Assembly (NCBI RefSeq): GCF_022180385.2
Contig: NZ_BQME02000002.1
Coordinates: 62,001-126,000, forward strand
Length of the DNA stretch: 64,000 nucleotides
Direction of reading: 5' to 3'
DNA from: Paenibacillus sp. L3-i20
GTDB taxonomy: Bacteria > Bacillota > Bacilli > Paenibacillales > Paenibacillaceae
Shown here: one piece after another, positions 1 through 10,300 of the stretch
How positions within the stretch are numbered: the stretch's first letter is position 1
Layout: the number at the start of each line of letters is the position of its first letter
Program-made: the position numbers and the translations under genes
Notes under the pieces: generated by a model
The model's input: only the letters and a program-made list of their open reading frames with translations
Database searches by the model: none
Told to the model about the DNA's origin: nothing

Positions 1-612
1 GAACTATGTGGTCACGCCACTCTTGCTACTGCACATGCGTTATGGGAGTCAGGAACGTTACCCGTAACGGAGGAAGCGACATTTTCAACAAAAAGTGGGG
101 TGCTAACTGCAAGAAATGAAGGGGAATGGATTGAACTAAATTTTCCTACAGAGGCACCCCAAGCTGCGCAAGCACCAGAGGCGCTAATTGAAGCATTAGG
201 GCTAATTCCACGTTATGTTGGGCGCAATCGAATGGATTATATCATTGAAGTCGACAGTGAAGACACGGTGCGAACATTGCAGCCAGACTTTAATCTTATT
301 AAGGGATTAGATGCAAGGGGAGTAATCGTTACAAGCAAGGCGAATAAAAGAGTAGAAGTTGGCGGCTCCTACGATGTTGTTTCAAGAGCCTTTTTCCCTG
401 CCATTGGTATAGATGAAGATCCCGTCACTGGTTCAGCCCATTGCGCACTTGCACCTTATTGGAGTAAACGACTCAGAAAAGATGAGTTGATTGGATACCA
501 AGCGTCCGCAAGAGGAGGGTTCGTTCGAATGCAGCTTGTAGAAAACCGTGTATTGTTGTCGGGAGGAGCTGTGACTGTTCTGCGGGGAGAGCTCCAAACC
601 GACAATATATAG
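1..612 (+). CDS. PhzF-family isomerase/epimerase, 5' truncated
   Basis: The reading frame is open from base 1, so the gene begins outside the window. The first visible residues, ELCGHATLATAH, are the conserved PhzF-family signature, and GIDEDPVTGSAH near the C terminus is the second one. PhzF-like proteins have the two-lobed diaminopimelate-epimerase fold and act as isomerases or epimerases; most homologues outside phenazine clusters have unknown substrates. About 204 residues remain of a usual 260-300. The internal GTG at 100 is not the real start, because the signature lies upstream of it. No phenazine genes are visible. Family assignment is firm; the substrate is unknown. Confidence 0.9.
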   Translation, partial: ELCGHATLATAHALWESGTLPVTEEATFSTKSGVLTARNEGEWIELNFPTEAPQAAQAPEALIEALGLIPRYVGRNRMDYIIEVDSEDTVRTLQPDFNLIKGLDARGVIVTSKANKRVEVGGSYDVVSRAFFPAIGIDEDPVTGSAHCALAPYWSKRLRKDELIGYQASARGGFVRMQLVENRVLLSGGAVTVLRGELQTDNI

Positions 613-825
613 CTAGGTGAATATAGCCATGCTTTGGGAGTGCCTGGTTTTTCAATTTCATGAGAGCTCTCGATTTTCACGACGGTGGCCTTCACTTTAG
701 TAGGTACGCCTGAACTCATTGCATGTAAGCCATTTCGAATTCCATATAGACAAATTGCTAGGGGGGGGCAGCTTTTGAACGCTGTGAGTAGATAAAAAGT
801 CATCTAGTAACCACTTTCCTAGTAC

Positions 826-862
826 TTGATATAGGGTATTGCAATAATGATAATCATTATCA
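826..862 (+). promoter_or_regulatory. Promoter with Fur box for the siderophore-binding lipoprotein
   Basis: TGATAATCATTATCA at 848-862 is a perfect 7-1-7 Fur box. A sigma-A-like promoter fits around it: TTGATA at 826-831, a 17-bp spacer, and GATAAT at 849-854. The -10 element lies inside the Fur box, so Fe-Fur would block RNA polymerase. The arrangement supports iron-repressed expression of the gene starting at 910. Confidence 0.85.
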
Positions 863-909
863 TATAATGGTTAATGTTGTGATATTCGCAAGTATTCGAG
901 GAGGACGTT

Positions 910-1881
910 ATGTTTAAGCATCGAGTTCAGGCTATGGGAGTTTCTATCGTTTTCATTTTTTCAGTTTTACTTACTGCATGTGGTGGAGCGGCCAATAGTG
1001 GCGAGAATGGATCTGCTGCTAAGGATGAAGTTGTTACTACAACCCGCACTTTTGATACCGTCAAAGGCGCCATTACCATTCCGGCCAAGCCACAACGCAT
1101 TGTGACAGACTATTACGGAGGCGAGCTGTTGTCGGTCGGTGCAAATGTTGTTGGTGTAGATCCAGAAACATTTGCCAATCCTTATTTAAAAGAACAGTTG
1201 AAGACAGCTAAAGATATCGGCAATCCTATAAATACGGAGAAAGCGCTTGAGCTTACTCCTGATCTCATCGTCGTCATGAACGATAAAGATTATGATAAGT
1301 TGTCTAAAATTGCGCCGACATTGCACATCCCGTATGGAACGGTAAATGATGTGTACGAAACGCTAAGATTTTTTGGAGACATCGTAGGAGAAAAAGAGAA
1401 GGCGGAGCAATTTATCGTCGAGTTTGACAAGAAAGCTGCCGAAGGGCGGGCTAAGCTGAAGGGAGTCATTGAGGAAAATGCGACCTTTGGACTTTATGAA
1501 GTAAGGCATAAAGGGGATATCTGGATGCTAGGCGACAATGGGGGCCGTGGTGGTCAGGCATTGTACAATGCACTTAAGTTGAAAATGCCGCAGAAGCTGG
1601 CGGACAGCAAAGAGCAGGCAGTGCAGTTGTCGCTCGAGACATTGCCGGAGTATGCTGCCGACTATATGTTCCTAACGAGTTTTGATCCCGAAAACAAAGG
1701 CGACGCACTCAAGGAGTTAAAAGATTCGGTGGTTTGGAATGGTTTGCAAGCGAGCAAAAACAACAAGCTATTTTACAATGACTTCCAAACGTTTTATGCC
1801 TATGATCCAATAGCTGTAATGGCGCAGATCGACCTGTTTACGGATATGCTGATAGTTAGAGCTGAAGAGAATAAGAAGTAA
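910..1881 (+). CDS. Iron-siderophore ABC transporter substrate-binding lipoprotein
   Basis: This is a 323-residue cluster-A-III (FeuA/FhuD/YfiY-like) binding protein. It has a signal peptide with lipobox LLTAC, so it should be lipid-anchored outside the membrane. The mature part opens with TFDTVKGAITIPAKPQRIV, typical of siderophore-binding proteins, followed by GVDPET and the LTPDLIVV segment. A Shine-Dalgarno GAGGAGG precedes the ATG at 910. It stands alone: no permease or ATPase gene follows, so it presumably uses a permease and an ATPase such as FhuC/YusV encoded elsewhere. The Fur box upstream predicts induction in iron starvation. The exact siderophore cannot be read from the sequence. 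Confidence 0.9.
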   Translation: MFKHRVQAMGVSIVFIFSVLLTACGGAANSGENGSAAKDEVVTTTRTFDTVKGAITIPAKPQRIVTDYYGGELLSVGANVVGVDPETFANPYLKEQLKTAKDIGNPINTEKALELTPDLIVVMNDKDYDKLSKIAPTLHIPYGTVNDVYETLRFFGDIVGEKEKAEQFIVEFDKKAAEGRAKLKGVIEENATFGLYEVRHKGDIWMLGDNGGRGGQALYNALKLKMPQKLADSKEQAVQLSLETLPEYAADYMFLTSFDPENKGDALKELKDSVVWNGLQASKNNKLFYNDFQTFYAYDPIAVMAQIDLFTDMLIVRAEENKK

Positions 1882-1918
1882 ATAGCGATATTGCGTAGTT
1901 ATTATGGTAGTAAAAGCT

Positions 1919-1957
1919 TAAAAGACGATAAGAAGCCAAGCTTCATATCGTCTTTTT
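1919..1957. terminator. Bidirectional terminator hairpin
   Basis: AAAGACGATA (1921-1930) pairs with TATCGTCTTT (1946-1955), with an inner GAAG/CTTC extension and a T-run after it. It ends the siderophore-binding gene and overlaps the last codons of the convergent esterase gene, so it may act in both directions. Confidence 0.8.
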
Positions 1958-3112
1958 GCACTGTATAAATACGTCATCAAGCTGGTCATCTTTGTCGAGG
2001 AATGGAGCAGAACTATTTTTCAAATATGTATTAAAAAAGTCCAGAAGCAGCGTATTCATAATCGTTATCATCTTGTCGGGATGTATGTCGCCAAGTACGC
2101 CAAACTCTACTTCTTTATCGTCTATAACAACTTTAGTCATCTCGTTTTCAGACATCACTTCGGTGTAATCTGTAAAGTTTGCATGTGTACACTGTTTAAC
2201 CGTTACCAGATAAGAATCACTTTCCGAATTTAGAAATGGAAACAGAAGATGGCTGCCTAAAGTTTCACTCTCATGCTGCATTAGCAAGATGGGTTTCTGA
2301 AACGGTTTTGACCATGTCGAGTTATAGTAGAACCCATCAAGATTTGCACTTGCTTTGATGCGGTCACATAGATGTGTCAAACCTAAAGCAGCAGATCCGC
2401 CAAAGGACATTCCGAACGAGCCAATACGATCTTTGTCGATATGTTTACCAAGCCATTCTGTTTGATTTTCGGCATTATCCAGAAACATTTCCAGTGCAAT
2501 TAAACTGTCCCTTAGCCAAACATCCATGTGCGCCAAAAGGGTAGGTTGGCTATCCATCGTTTCTTTATATCTCGAGGTGTGTTCCTCTAAGCTTGCATGA
2601 TCCCCCTCATTAATGAGCCAAGATGAATATTTTTGGAATATCTCTGTGCTTTTTGAATGATGTGCTAAAAAATCTTTTTGCATTTCTTCATCTATCGTCG
2701 ACACTTCACCATCTGGCAGTATGTATAGCCCTTCGCCCTGATGGCCTATGCTGAGCACAATATACCCATGGGATGCTAGTTCCTCGCACTGCACTGTATT
2801 AGATTCAAGAAACATACAGTACCCATGATTGAACAGAAGCAGCGGGTGCTTGCCCTCACAAATAGGAGCATTCAGATATGAATTCGTCTCAATGCCGCCA
2901 GATCGGGGCAATATTTGTTCGCTTGCATACTTCTTAAGTTCCCCTTCGCCTGCATGTTTTGCGGGGTAGAAGCATAAGCAAGGAATTATCCGCTTATTGC
3001 CGCTATCTTCCTCTTGCGAATATTCGAACATCAAACTTGTACAACCGACCAGACGAGATCCAGTAGGCTTTTTAAGTTTGTGTCTTTCTTTGATTTTCGT
3101 AATATTTAGCAT
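1943..3112 (-). CDS. Alpha/beta hydrolase, PAF-acetylhydrolase-like
   Basis: The 389-residue protein has an alpha/beta-hydrolase core like bacterial relatives of platelet-activating-factor acetylhydrolase (isoform II family). LLLFNHGY near residue 95 forms the oxyanion side. GMSFGG places the nucleophile at Ser236, NLDGF gives Asp259, and CTHANFTDY gives the probable catalytic His310. No signal peptide is seen, so it is probably cytoplasmic. AAGGAGA lies 7 bases before the ATG at 3112. Family members hydrolyse short acyl esters of lipids, but the substrate here is unknown. It is convergent with the siderophore-binding gene and appears monocistronic. Confidence 0.8.
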   Translation of the reverse strand: MLNITKIKERHKLKKPTGSRLVGCTSLMFEYSQEEDSGNKRIIPCLCFYPAKHAGEGELKKYASEQILPRSGGIETNSYLNAPICEGKHPLLLFNHGYCMFLESNTVQCEELASHGYIVLSIGHQGEGLYILPDGEVSTIDEEMQKDFLAHHSKSTEIFQKYSSWLINEGDHASLEEHTSRYKETMDSQPTLLAHMDVWLRDSLIALEMFLDNAENQTEWLGKHIDKDRIGSFGMSFGGSAALGLTHLCDRIKASANLDGFYYNSTWSKPFQKPILLMQHESETLGSHLLFPFLNSESDSYLVTVKQCTHANFTDYTEVMSENEMTKVVIDDKEVEFGVLGDIHPDKMITIMNTLLLDFFNTYLKNSSAPFLDKDDQLDDVFIQCKKTI

Positions 3113-3350
3113 GCAGTATTCTCCTTTTCAAAATGGTAAAGTAGACGTGTTGAATAACTAGCAGCAGGAAATAAAATCTGAAGTGTAAAGAAAAACCCTC
3201 ATCTAAAAAGATTACTCCACTCACGAACATAGCGCAAACATTGCCAATTGAAGAAAAAGTGAAGGTAATCGTACAAGCAATGCTAGTTATGTCAAACTTC
3301 TAATGAAGCATTATTGCACCTTACAGAAAAATTTTGAATCCACTATTCAT
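3113..3350. other. Intergenic region, possible gene remnant
   Basis: No complete gene is seen. On the plus strand about 3205-3302 reads through roughly 30 codons with plausible protein composition (for example LPIEEKVKVIV) and then a stop. It has no start codon with a ribosome site, so it could be a decayed gene end. I do not recognise it. Confidence 0.3.
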
Positions 3351-3387
3351 TAAAAAAAGGGCCTCTACGTCTATTGAGTAGAAGCCT
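3351..3387 (-). terminator. Terminator of the diguanylate cyclase gene
   Basis: Read on the minus strand, an imperfect stem (GGCTTCTAC with GTAGAGGCC, about 3360-3386) is followed by a run of T's (the A-run at 3352-3358). It lies 36 bases after the stop of the GGDEF gene. Confidence 0.65.
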
Positions 3388-3422
3388 ACAGCCAATCACT
3401 AACGTTTAAGTAGCAATATCAC

Positions 3423-4598
3423 TTATATATCTTTTTTCGTTTTGTAAGAAGAAGGCATTGTTTTGTATGCAGTGACTCTGTTTTTCCCTGTCGTCTTGGA
3501 GAAATACATCGCTTCATCTGCTAGCCTAATTAATTCACCAACGGCTTTGCTCTCTTTGGTAGTACTAAAACCGATACTAATCGTAACGACGGTTTCGTTT
3601 TCTACTCTGCTCCGAATAGATTCTGCTACAAGCTCGGGCTTCACTCTGTCGGTACTAATGCAGGCTAGAAGCTCTTCTCCGCCATAACGACCAGCACTCC
3701 CGATTCCGCTTGACTCCTCTTTAATGATTTCGGAAACTTTTTTTAGAATACCATCTGCAACTTGATGGCCTTGTGAGTCGTTTAAACGTTTGAAGTTATC
3801 GATATCACAGAAGATGATCGCTACTGACTTGCTGCGCATTATTAGCCCTTCTGCCTTTAGATTGAAATGTCTGCGGTTGTACAATCCAGTTAATCCATCC
3901 ACGATGGAGGACTGATACGTAGAGATTAACCGCTCGATTACCCATTCGAACAGAAGCATAAACAGTAAGGAGAAATATATGATTGGCAGTACTAGACTGA
4001 GCAGCAAAATCCAATGCTGTGAACCCTGAAATACATAAGCATCTGCCATACGAGTAATCTCAATAACAAAGAAGATAATAAGACTGGCATAATATTTTGT
4101 ATTCATGTCAGCACTTCTTGTAGCGAGCAATATAATAAGAGTAACGATTATGCAGTACACATCAAGTAATGGGAACGTAATGACGTATGAAGTTGCAGTA
4201 ATCGTCGATAATGGTGTAAGTGCAATTTGAATAACAGTCAAAATTGTTGTGAGCACCATCATCAATATGAATGGTACTATTCTGAGCTGAGCCGACCGGT
4301 AAGTATATAATTTCATGAACACAAAGTTTATAATGATAAAGGAGATTATTTGTAGCATATTGGACAGTAAGTACATCCATGGGCCGAGCGTCCAGCCAGG
4401 GAACGCAAGAGCGACCAGCAAACATTGTCGTGCAATAATGAGCGCAATTGCAGTAATAAGCAATCTATAGGTTTGTTTGTTGCGATAACTTACGTAAAGT
4501 TTGATCGACATAAAAAGCATCAAAATAAGGATAACGATGACGGACGAAGATGAAAAAAGCTGTCCGTTAGGACCAGTGATCCACTGTATTATTGTCAT
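3423..4598 (-). CDS. Membrane-bound diguanylate cyclase (GGDEF domain)
   Basis: The 391-residue protein has seven or so hydrophobic segments over residues 15-220, followed by a GGDEF domain (about 230-380). FCDIDNFKRLND is the metal/GTP-binding element. The active-site loop reads GGEEL (306-310), an accepted variant of GGDEF. It should make cyclic di-GMP from two GTP at the membrane. The usual RxxD product-inhibition site just before the GGEEL loop is absent, so feedback inhibition may be lacking. The membrane part is a generic multi-pass sensor with no recognised ligand pocket. A TATAAT element at 4654-4659 on the minus strand may be its -10 box. It is monocistronic. Confidence 0.88.
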   Translation of the reverse strand: MTIIQWITGPNGQLFSSSSVIVILILMLFMSIKLYVSYRNKQTYRLLITAIALIIARQCLLVALAFPGWTLGPWMYLLSNMLQIISFIIINFVFMKLYTYRSAQLRIVPFILMMVLTTILTVIQIALTPLSTITATSYVITFPLLDVYCIIVTLIILLATRSADMNTKYYASLIIFFVIEITRMADAYVFQGSQHWILLLSLVLPIIYFSLLFMLLFEWVIERLISTYQSSIVDGLTGLYNRRHFNLKAEGLIMRSKSVAIIFCDIDNFKRLNDSQGHQVADGILKKVSEIIKEESSGIGSAGRYGGEELLACISTDRVKPELVAESIRSRVENETVVTISIGFSTTKESKAVGELIRLADEAMYFSKTTGKNRVTAYKTMPSSYKTKKDI

Positions 4599-4837
4599 GA
4601 GCCGACCACCAATATATAGGAATAGATGAAATCTTTACAGAAACGTATGTTCTATTATATCATGTTTTAGTAGATAAGGAAGTCTAAATTTCGCGCAAAG
4701 AATAGAACAGTGTCGAAGAGCGGAACGCTGTATCGGCATTATCGAGTGCGAAGGTGGAAGCTATCGACACCGTTAACGTGTGATCCCATTTTTACGAAGC
4801 GCACACCGCTTTAGAAACCTTACAGGAGCTGGCATTT

Positions 4838-5995
4838 ATGAATATTTTGCAAGCATTATTTTTCCCTCCAGAGCAACCCGGAGGCGTATCATCGATGGTC
4901 CCTTATGTTCAAGAGCGTTTTCTTAAGTTAGGCTGGCAAATGGAGTTGTTCTCGCTTCCGAAGCGAGTGAGGAATAAAGGTCATGAAGAGGTCATGTTCC
5001 AAACGTTCGATTATACCGAATTCAGCGGGAATCCGCTGGTGGATAAATATATACAAACCTATAAGGATTATATATGGTGGACAAAGCTGAGAATCCAGAA
5101 GTCGTACGATATTATTCATGCGCATCATCCTATCGCTGCATTAGCTATGAAGCATGTATTCCCGAATACACCTCTTGTTATGACTATTCATTCAAGTTAT
5201 GAGCGAGAGTTAATTTTGAATGGAAAGATTGAAGAAGGTGGGATTGAACATCGTTTTCTTACGTTAATCTATGGTGAACTTGAAGCGCAAGCGGATCGAC
5301 TGATGACTGTATCAGAATCGTTTCGTTCCTATATAGCACCGTATATTGATGAACCTGAACGGATAAAGGTCATTCCAAATGGTTTTGATGAAAAAAGATT
5401 TAAGCCGATTGCCCATGAAAACGAAGTGACGCAATTAATTACAGTATGCAGACTTGTTCCTGCAAAAGGGATAGACATTCTACTACATGCATGTGCGGAA
5501 CTTAAACGTCGTGGCAGCCCATTTGTATTGCATATTATCGGAGATGGGCCGATCAGGGAAGAGCTGGAGCTGCTAGCTCAAGAGCTAGGCTTATATGATG
5601 ACATTATATTTTATGGCTATATGCTTCATCCAGAAGAATTTATGCCTTTTTTCGACGTTTTTGTCCTTCCGTCACGCGCAGAGGCATTTGGGTCTGTATT
5701 TGCCGAAGCTGCACTATGTTGGCTAGCACTTGTGGGAACAAATGTTGGCGGTATTGCGGAGCAGATCGAAGACGGTGTAAACGGTTTGTTAGTACCGCCG
5801 GAAGATCCGATGGCACTTGCCGACGCATTGGAGAAAGTAGTAGGCGACCCATCGTATCGCTACAATTTAGCACGTACAGCTTGGGATACAGCGAAAAAAA
5901 CGTATTCCTTGCAACGGGTCATTTCGCAGCTTAAGAAAGCTTATATTGGAGTTAAATCGGAGCCTAGGCCGAAGCTAGCACCGACTACTGAATAA
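4838..5995 (+). CDS. Glycosyltransferase family 4
   Basis: This 385-residue GT-B enzyme should move a nucleotide-activated sugar onto an acceptor with retention. The N-terminal acceptor lobe begins FPPEQPGGVSS, the glycine-rich loop of GT4 enzymes. The C-terminal donor lobe carries CRLVPAKGID, then EAFGSVFAEA, the E-x7-E motif, then GGIAEQIEDGVNG. No membrane segment is seen. It sits 21 bases before yhaO but is not related to it by function. A 7-bp inverted repeat (GTGTCGA/TCGACAC) lies about 70 bases upstream of the start in otherwise featureless leader DNA. The sugar and acceptor are unknown; glycolipid or exopolysaccharide synthesis are possibilities. Confidence 0.87.
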   Translation: MNILQALFFPPEQPGGVSSMVPYVQERFLKLGWQMELFSLPKRVRNKGHEEVMFQTFDYTEFSGNPLVDKYIQTYKDYIWWTKLRIQKSYDIIHAHHPIAALAMKHVFPNTPLVMTIHSSYERELILNGKIEEGGIEHRFLTLIYGELEAQADRLMTVSESFRSYIAPYIDEPERIKVIPNGFDEKRFKPIAHENEVTQLITVCRLVPAKGIDILLHACAELKRRGSPFVLHIIGDGPIREELELLAQELGLYDDIIFYGYMLHPEEFMPFFDVFVLPSRAEAFGSVFAEAALCWLALVGTNVGGIAEQIEDGVNGLLVPPEDPMALADALEKVVGDPSYRYNLARTAWDTAKKTYSLQRVISQLKKAYIGVKSEPRPKLAPTTE

Positions 5996-6016
5996 ACCTA
6001 GAGAGCAGGTGCTCAG

Positions 6017-7300
6017 ATGAATATGCCATTCCGGTTCATCCACGCCGCTGATTTGCATCTGGACAGTCCGTTTCGAGGATTATCGAAAGCTCCAGACGTA
6101 GTCAGAGAAGAGCTTACGGAGGCAACATTTGTTTCATTGAGACGTTTAACTGATACGGCTATTGCACAAAAAGTGGATTTTATCGTAATTGCAGGAGATT
6201 TGTTCGATGAGGCGGATCGATCACTTCGAGCTCAATTAGCGCTCTTGAAGGAATGGGAGCGATTGGCGATCAATGGAATAGCTGTGTACGCCATTCACGG
6301 AAATCATGATCATTTGGGAGGCAAACGGGCGAAGTTTGTTTTGCCGCCTAATGTTCATATTTTTGGGGCAGATGAAATGTCGTATCGTCCAGCATTTCGA
6401 AGAACAGGTGAGCTTGCAGCTTACATCTATGGCATGTCGTACGGAGAAAGAGCAGTTGCTAGCAACATTGCAGCGACCTACCAGATTGTACCCGAAGGTC
6501 CCTATCATATTGCGCTTCTGCATGCCAATGTAGGCGGGGATAGTGGACATGACCCCTATGCGCCATGCACATTAGAGGATTTAACCGGGGGCGGATTTCA
6601 CTACTGGGCGCTTGGTCACATTCATAAACGGCAAGTGCTTAGCGAGTATCCTCATGTCATCTATGCAGGCAATACGCAAGGGAGAAATCCTAGAGAATTG
6701 GGCGCAAAAGGTTGTTACATCGTAGACGTTATAGATTCACGCAACACTGAAGTGCGGTTTACACCGCTAGATTCCATTCGCTGGCTAGACGAAGAGGTTT
6801 CCATTACTGGGTTATCGACGGAGCAGGAGCTTCTGCAACTTCTTAATGGCAAAATTGGCTTAAAGCTTGATGAAGGTGACGGATGTTCGGTCATGCTGCG
6901 TATTCGGCTAACGGGTCGTGGTTCTCTGCATGATCGTATAATGACGCCTAATGTTACAGCTGCTTTAGTAGAACAATTGCGCTCGGAATATGAACCTTCG
7001 AGTGGTTTACCTTGGATATATATATATGACCTAGTTGTCCAAACGGGTGTCCAGCTTGACTTGCAGGCACTTTCTGATGAAGACAGCTTTGCAGGAGAGC
7101 TCCTTAGGCTTTGCAGTCGACTAGAGTCTAGCGACGAGGAATGGCGGGGCTTTGCGGAGGATGCACTGCAACCTATTAGCGCACATTCGAAGCTTGGGCG
7201 AATCGGACGAAAGAAGTGGGACGAGCTCCCAAATCATTGGCTGGAACAAGCGAAGGAGCTTACACTTGGACTACTAGCAAGTAATAAAGGCGATGACTAA
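6017..7300 (+). CDS. yhaO: YhaO/SbcD-like metallophosphoesterase (DNA repair exonuclease)
   Basis: The 427-residue protein begins with a calcineurin-like phosphoesterase domain. Metal-binding motifs appear in order: HAADLHLDSPF, IAGDLFDEAD, HGNHDHL and ALGHIHKRQ. This order and length match B. subtilis YhaO, an Mre11/SbcD relative. The C-terminal half is the usual capping and linker region. The next gene encodes the YhaN ATPase. By analogy with SbcCD and Mre11-Rad50, the two probably form a DNA end-processing complex. The ATG at 6017 follows GAGAGCAGG. The partner yhaM is not seen here. Function in this organism is inferred. Confidence 0.88.
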   Translation: MNMPFRFIHAADLHLDSPFRGLSKAPDVVREELTEATFVSLRRLTDTAIAQKVDFIVIAGDLFDEADRSLRAQLALLKEWERLAINGIAVYAIHGNHDHLGGKRAKFVLPPNVHIFGADEMSYRPAFRRTGELAAYIYGMSYGERAVASNIAATYQIVPEGPYHIALLHANVGGDSGHDPYAPCTLEDLTGGGFHYWALGHIHKRQVLSEYPHVIYAGNTQGRNPRELGAKGCYIVDVIDSRNTEVRFTPLDSIRWLDEEVSITGLSTEQELLQLLNGKIGLKLDEGDGCSVMLRIRLTGRGSLHDRIMTPNVTAALVEQLRSEYEPSSGLPWIYIYDLVVQTGVQLDLQALSDEDSFAGELLRLCSRLESSDEEWRGFAEDALQPISAHSKLGRIGRKKWDELPNHWLEQAKELTLGLLASNKGDD

Positions 7301-7361
7301 TTGTAAAGTGAATGATTATTACTTATAGAGCATAATGAGTTCATACTGGGAGGCAATGTGA

Positions 7362-10300
7362 ATGAGGCTGGTTGAAGCTCATATTGACGGGTATGGACGA
7401 TTGAATAACCGGCGTCTCGATCTTGATGCGCCGGTTATTGTCGTTTTTGGACCCAACGAAGCAGGTAAAAGTACGTTGTTCGGCTTTGTTAGGACGATGT
7501 TATTCGGATTTGCAAAACGTTCCAACATTGCGGAGCGACAAGAGTCTTTGCTAGGAGGCCGTCATGGAGGTCGGCTGTTATTCCGACATTCATCAGGAAC
7601 CACCTATGTTGTTAATCGACATGCGGATGATGCAGGCGGGAAACCTAAGGTAAGGATCATTGATGGTAATAGTGACAGCTCTTATCTTGAAGATGCTGAC
7701 GAGAAAATAATGGAACAGGCCAAGTGGGAGTCACAGTTTCTAGGTGGCATGAATATGCGGCTGTACCGTCAGGTCTATGCAATTACGTTAACGGAGCTAA
7801 ATGAAGTAAGTGCTCTGGCTGTGGGCGAGCTCGGCCAACATCTCTATCAAGCAGGCTGGGATGGAGGTAAAGCGATAGTTGCTGCAGAGAAAGAAATTAT
7901 GCAGGAGCTGGATTCTTTGTTTAAGCCTAAAGGTTCGAATCAGCGGATGAGCAGCGAATGGAAAACATTAGAGAAGCTTGATGCCGAGCTAAGACGGATT
8001 GCAGATGGTATAGATCGGTTCAATGAGTTGAATGATGAACTGGAATCTACAGAGGAAGCACTTGCTGAGATCTCAGAGCAACTGCCTTCTCTAGTAGAGC
8101 ACTTGCATTTATTGCGCAAGGCAGTTGGCTCACGTCCTAATTGGCTTCGAAAGTGCGAGCTGCAAGTAAATAGGGAGAAGCTCGTATATACGGATCATCT
8201 ATCTCCCGGAGCGGAACAAAGCTGGCATGAATTGCTTCGGCAACGTGCTGAAATAAATGAGCAATTAAATGAGGTAGTTGCAGAGAGGGCGCTGCTTGAA
8301 CGTCAACGGTCTGTACTTCAATTCGACTCAGAATTAGTTGCAAAAGGTGCGGAGACCGCTGCTATTTTGCAAGATGCGGAACGTATGCGATCACTTACTT
8401 TACAGCTGGCTGAGCTGGAGACCGAATTACAAGGATTAGATGAGTCGATTGGCGGACTAGTGACCAGTATTTCTCCTGAATGGACCGAGCGGCAGTTAAG
8501 AGAGTTGACCATAACAGTAGCGGATCGTGATTATGTTCGAGAGCGGAGAGATCGCGGGCAAGCTATGCGTCGTGCTGAGGAGCGACTCGATTTAGAACTG
8601 GAGACAATACAAGCTCATGAGAGGGAGCTGCTACAGCAACTGAATGCCTCGGAAGAACGTTTGCATAAGACGAAAGCACGTTTAGATGCAAGTGGAAAGG
8701 GAAGATTCAAGCTCATTCCAGAATCTAAAATGGCTCTTACTACTGCTTGGGATAAACTTGATGAAGCTCTCCGCAATTGGGAACTTGAACGTGCAGGAAC
8801 TAGTGGAACAGGTCACTCAGTTAATCGAACGAATTCCTCGAATAGCAGAATGATGTGGGCGGGCCTATGTGGTGCAGGAACTGCCCTTGTACTGGGTGCT
8901 GCGTCTGCAAGTGGTCTATTAGGAGGAATGAGCAGTGTTGCAGCAATTACAGCGATAGTTATAGGTGGAGTTTCGATCGCATTAATTGCTGGCATGAATA
9001 AGTTTGGGAATAAGTGGACTAAAGGAAATGGGCGATCTTCTCAAAGAGCTCGTATAAGCAGCAGAGGCAATCGTACTATAGGCAGTATAAGTGAGCAGCA
9101 TCTGTATGAAGCGTTGTTAGAACTTATTGAGGAGTCAGAGGAAATGTATCGTTCCTTCATAGATATTGCTACAGCAAATCAGAATCAAGCTGCAAGTTTT
9201 GTTGTATCTATCCGTTCTTCTATGCGCATGGAGGTACAGGAAAGACTGGAAGCGATTGACGAATATGTGCGAATGATGGATGAGTGTTCGGAGCATAGAA
9301 GTCGACTGAATCGTGCACGAACACAGCTTAAGGAACGTGCTGAGGCAGCAACTACCGCAGCGCACAACAGTCAACTAGAAGCGGAGGAATGGGCAAGTTG
9401 GCTCTCTGAGCGAGCACTCCCGAAGCATATGTCTCCAGCAGCAGCGCTGGAAGCATTCGAGCTAGCTGAGTCAGCAATGCAGCGGCTTAGACAATATGAT
9501 CGTCTCTCCGCACGTCAAGTTGCAGCTCAAAAGGAGCTAGCTGCTTATAGAGATCATTCTGTTATGTTATGCGCTAGTTATTCTAACAGCGCTCTTCAAC
9601 CTTCTACGGACCCGACTCTCGCATTGCAATTACTGCAAGGGGAAATTCGCCGACATGCTGCAATAGCTGCAGAACGGGACGAAATCACATCACGCCTAGA
9701 TCAGCTCATATTTGTACTGGAAGGGCTAGAAACGAAGGAAGCAAGTATAGAGCAATCGCTGATTGCGCTAATAGAGCAAGCAAAACTTGTGGATGAAGAA
9801 CAATATGGTGCTGCATTAGCGGATCGTAGCTTGCTTGTTCAAATCGATCTGGAGCTTACAAAACTCCAAATTGAATTGACTGCTGGATTAACGGAGGAAC
9901 GACTGGAGCAGCTTGAAGCACTTTTTGCCCAATTTGACGAAGAACAATTGTCCGAGGCGTTTGAGAAAACGCAAAGGGAGGAAGCGAAGCTCATTCAACA
10001 GCAATTTGATCGATTAGAACAAAAAGGTAGATTGAGTCAAGCAAAGGAGCAATTATTGCAAGAGGATGAACGACAACGTCTACTAATTGAGAGGGAAATG
10101 ACGGCTGCTGGTCTTGATATAAATATGGAGCGGTATGCGGTACTCACGATTAGTAAAGCACTTATCGATCGGACGAAACGGATTTATGAAGAAGAGCGCC
10201 AACCAGCTGTACTCAAGAAAGCTTCGCAATATTTCCGAACGTTAACCGGCGGTCGTTACATTAGAGTGAGCGTGAATGTTGAGGAATCAGGCATACGTGT

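Noticed and set aside
1..612. PhzF protein as the missing CntK histidine racemase
   Set aside because: PhzF and CntK share the epimerase fold, but this protein has PhzF signatures, lies 15 kb from the cnt operon and is not Zur-linked.
456..803. Minus-strand open frame of 115 codons across the PhzF end and the intergenic region
   Set aside because: Half of it is antisense to the clear PhzF gene, it has no ribosome site, and its sequence resembles no known protein. The part at 613-800 may be a remnant, but nothing supports a gene.
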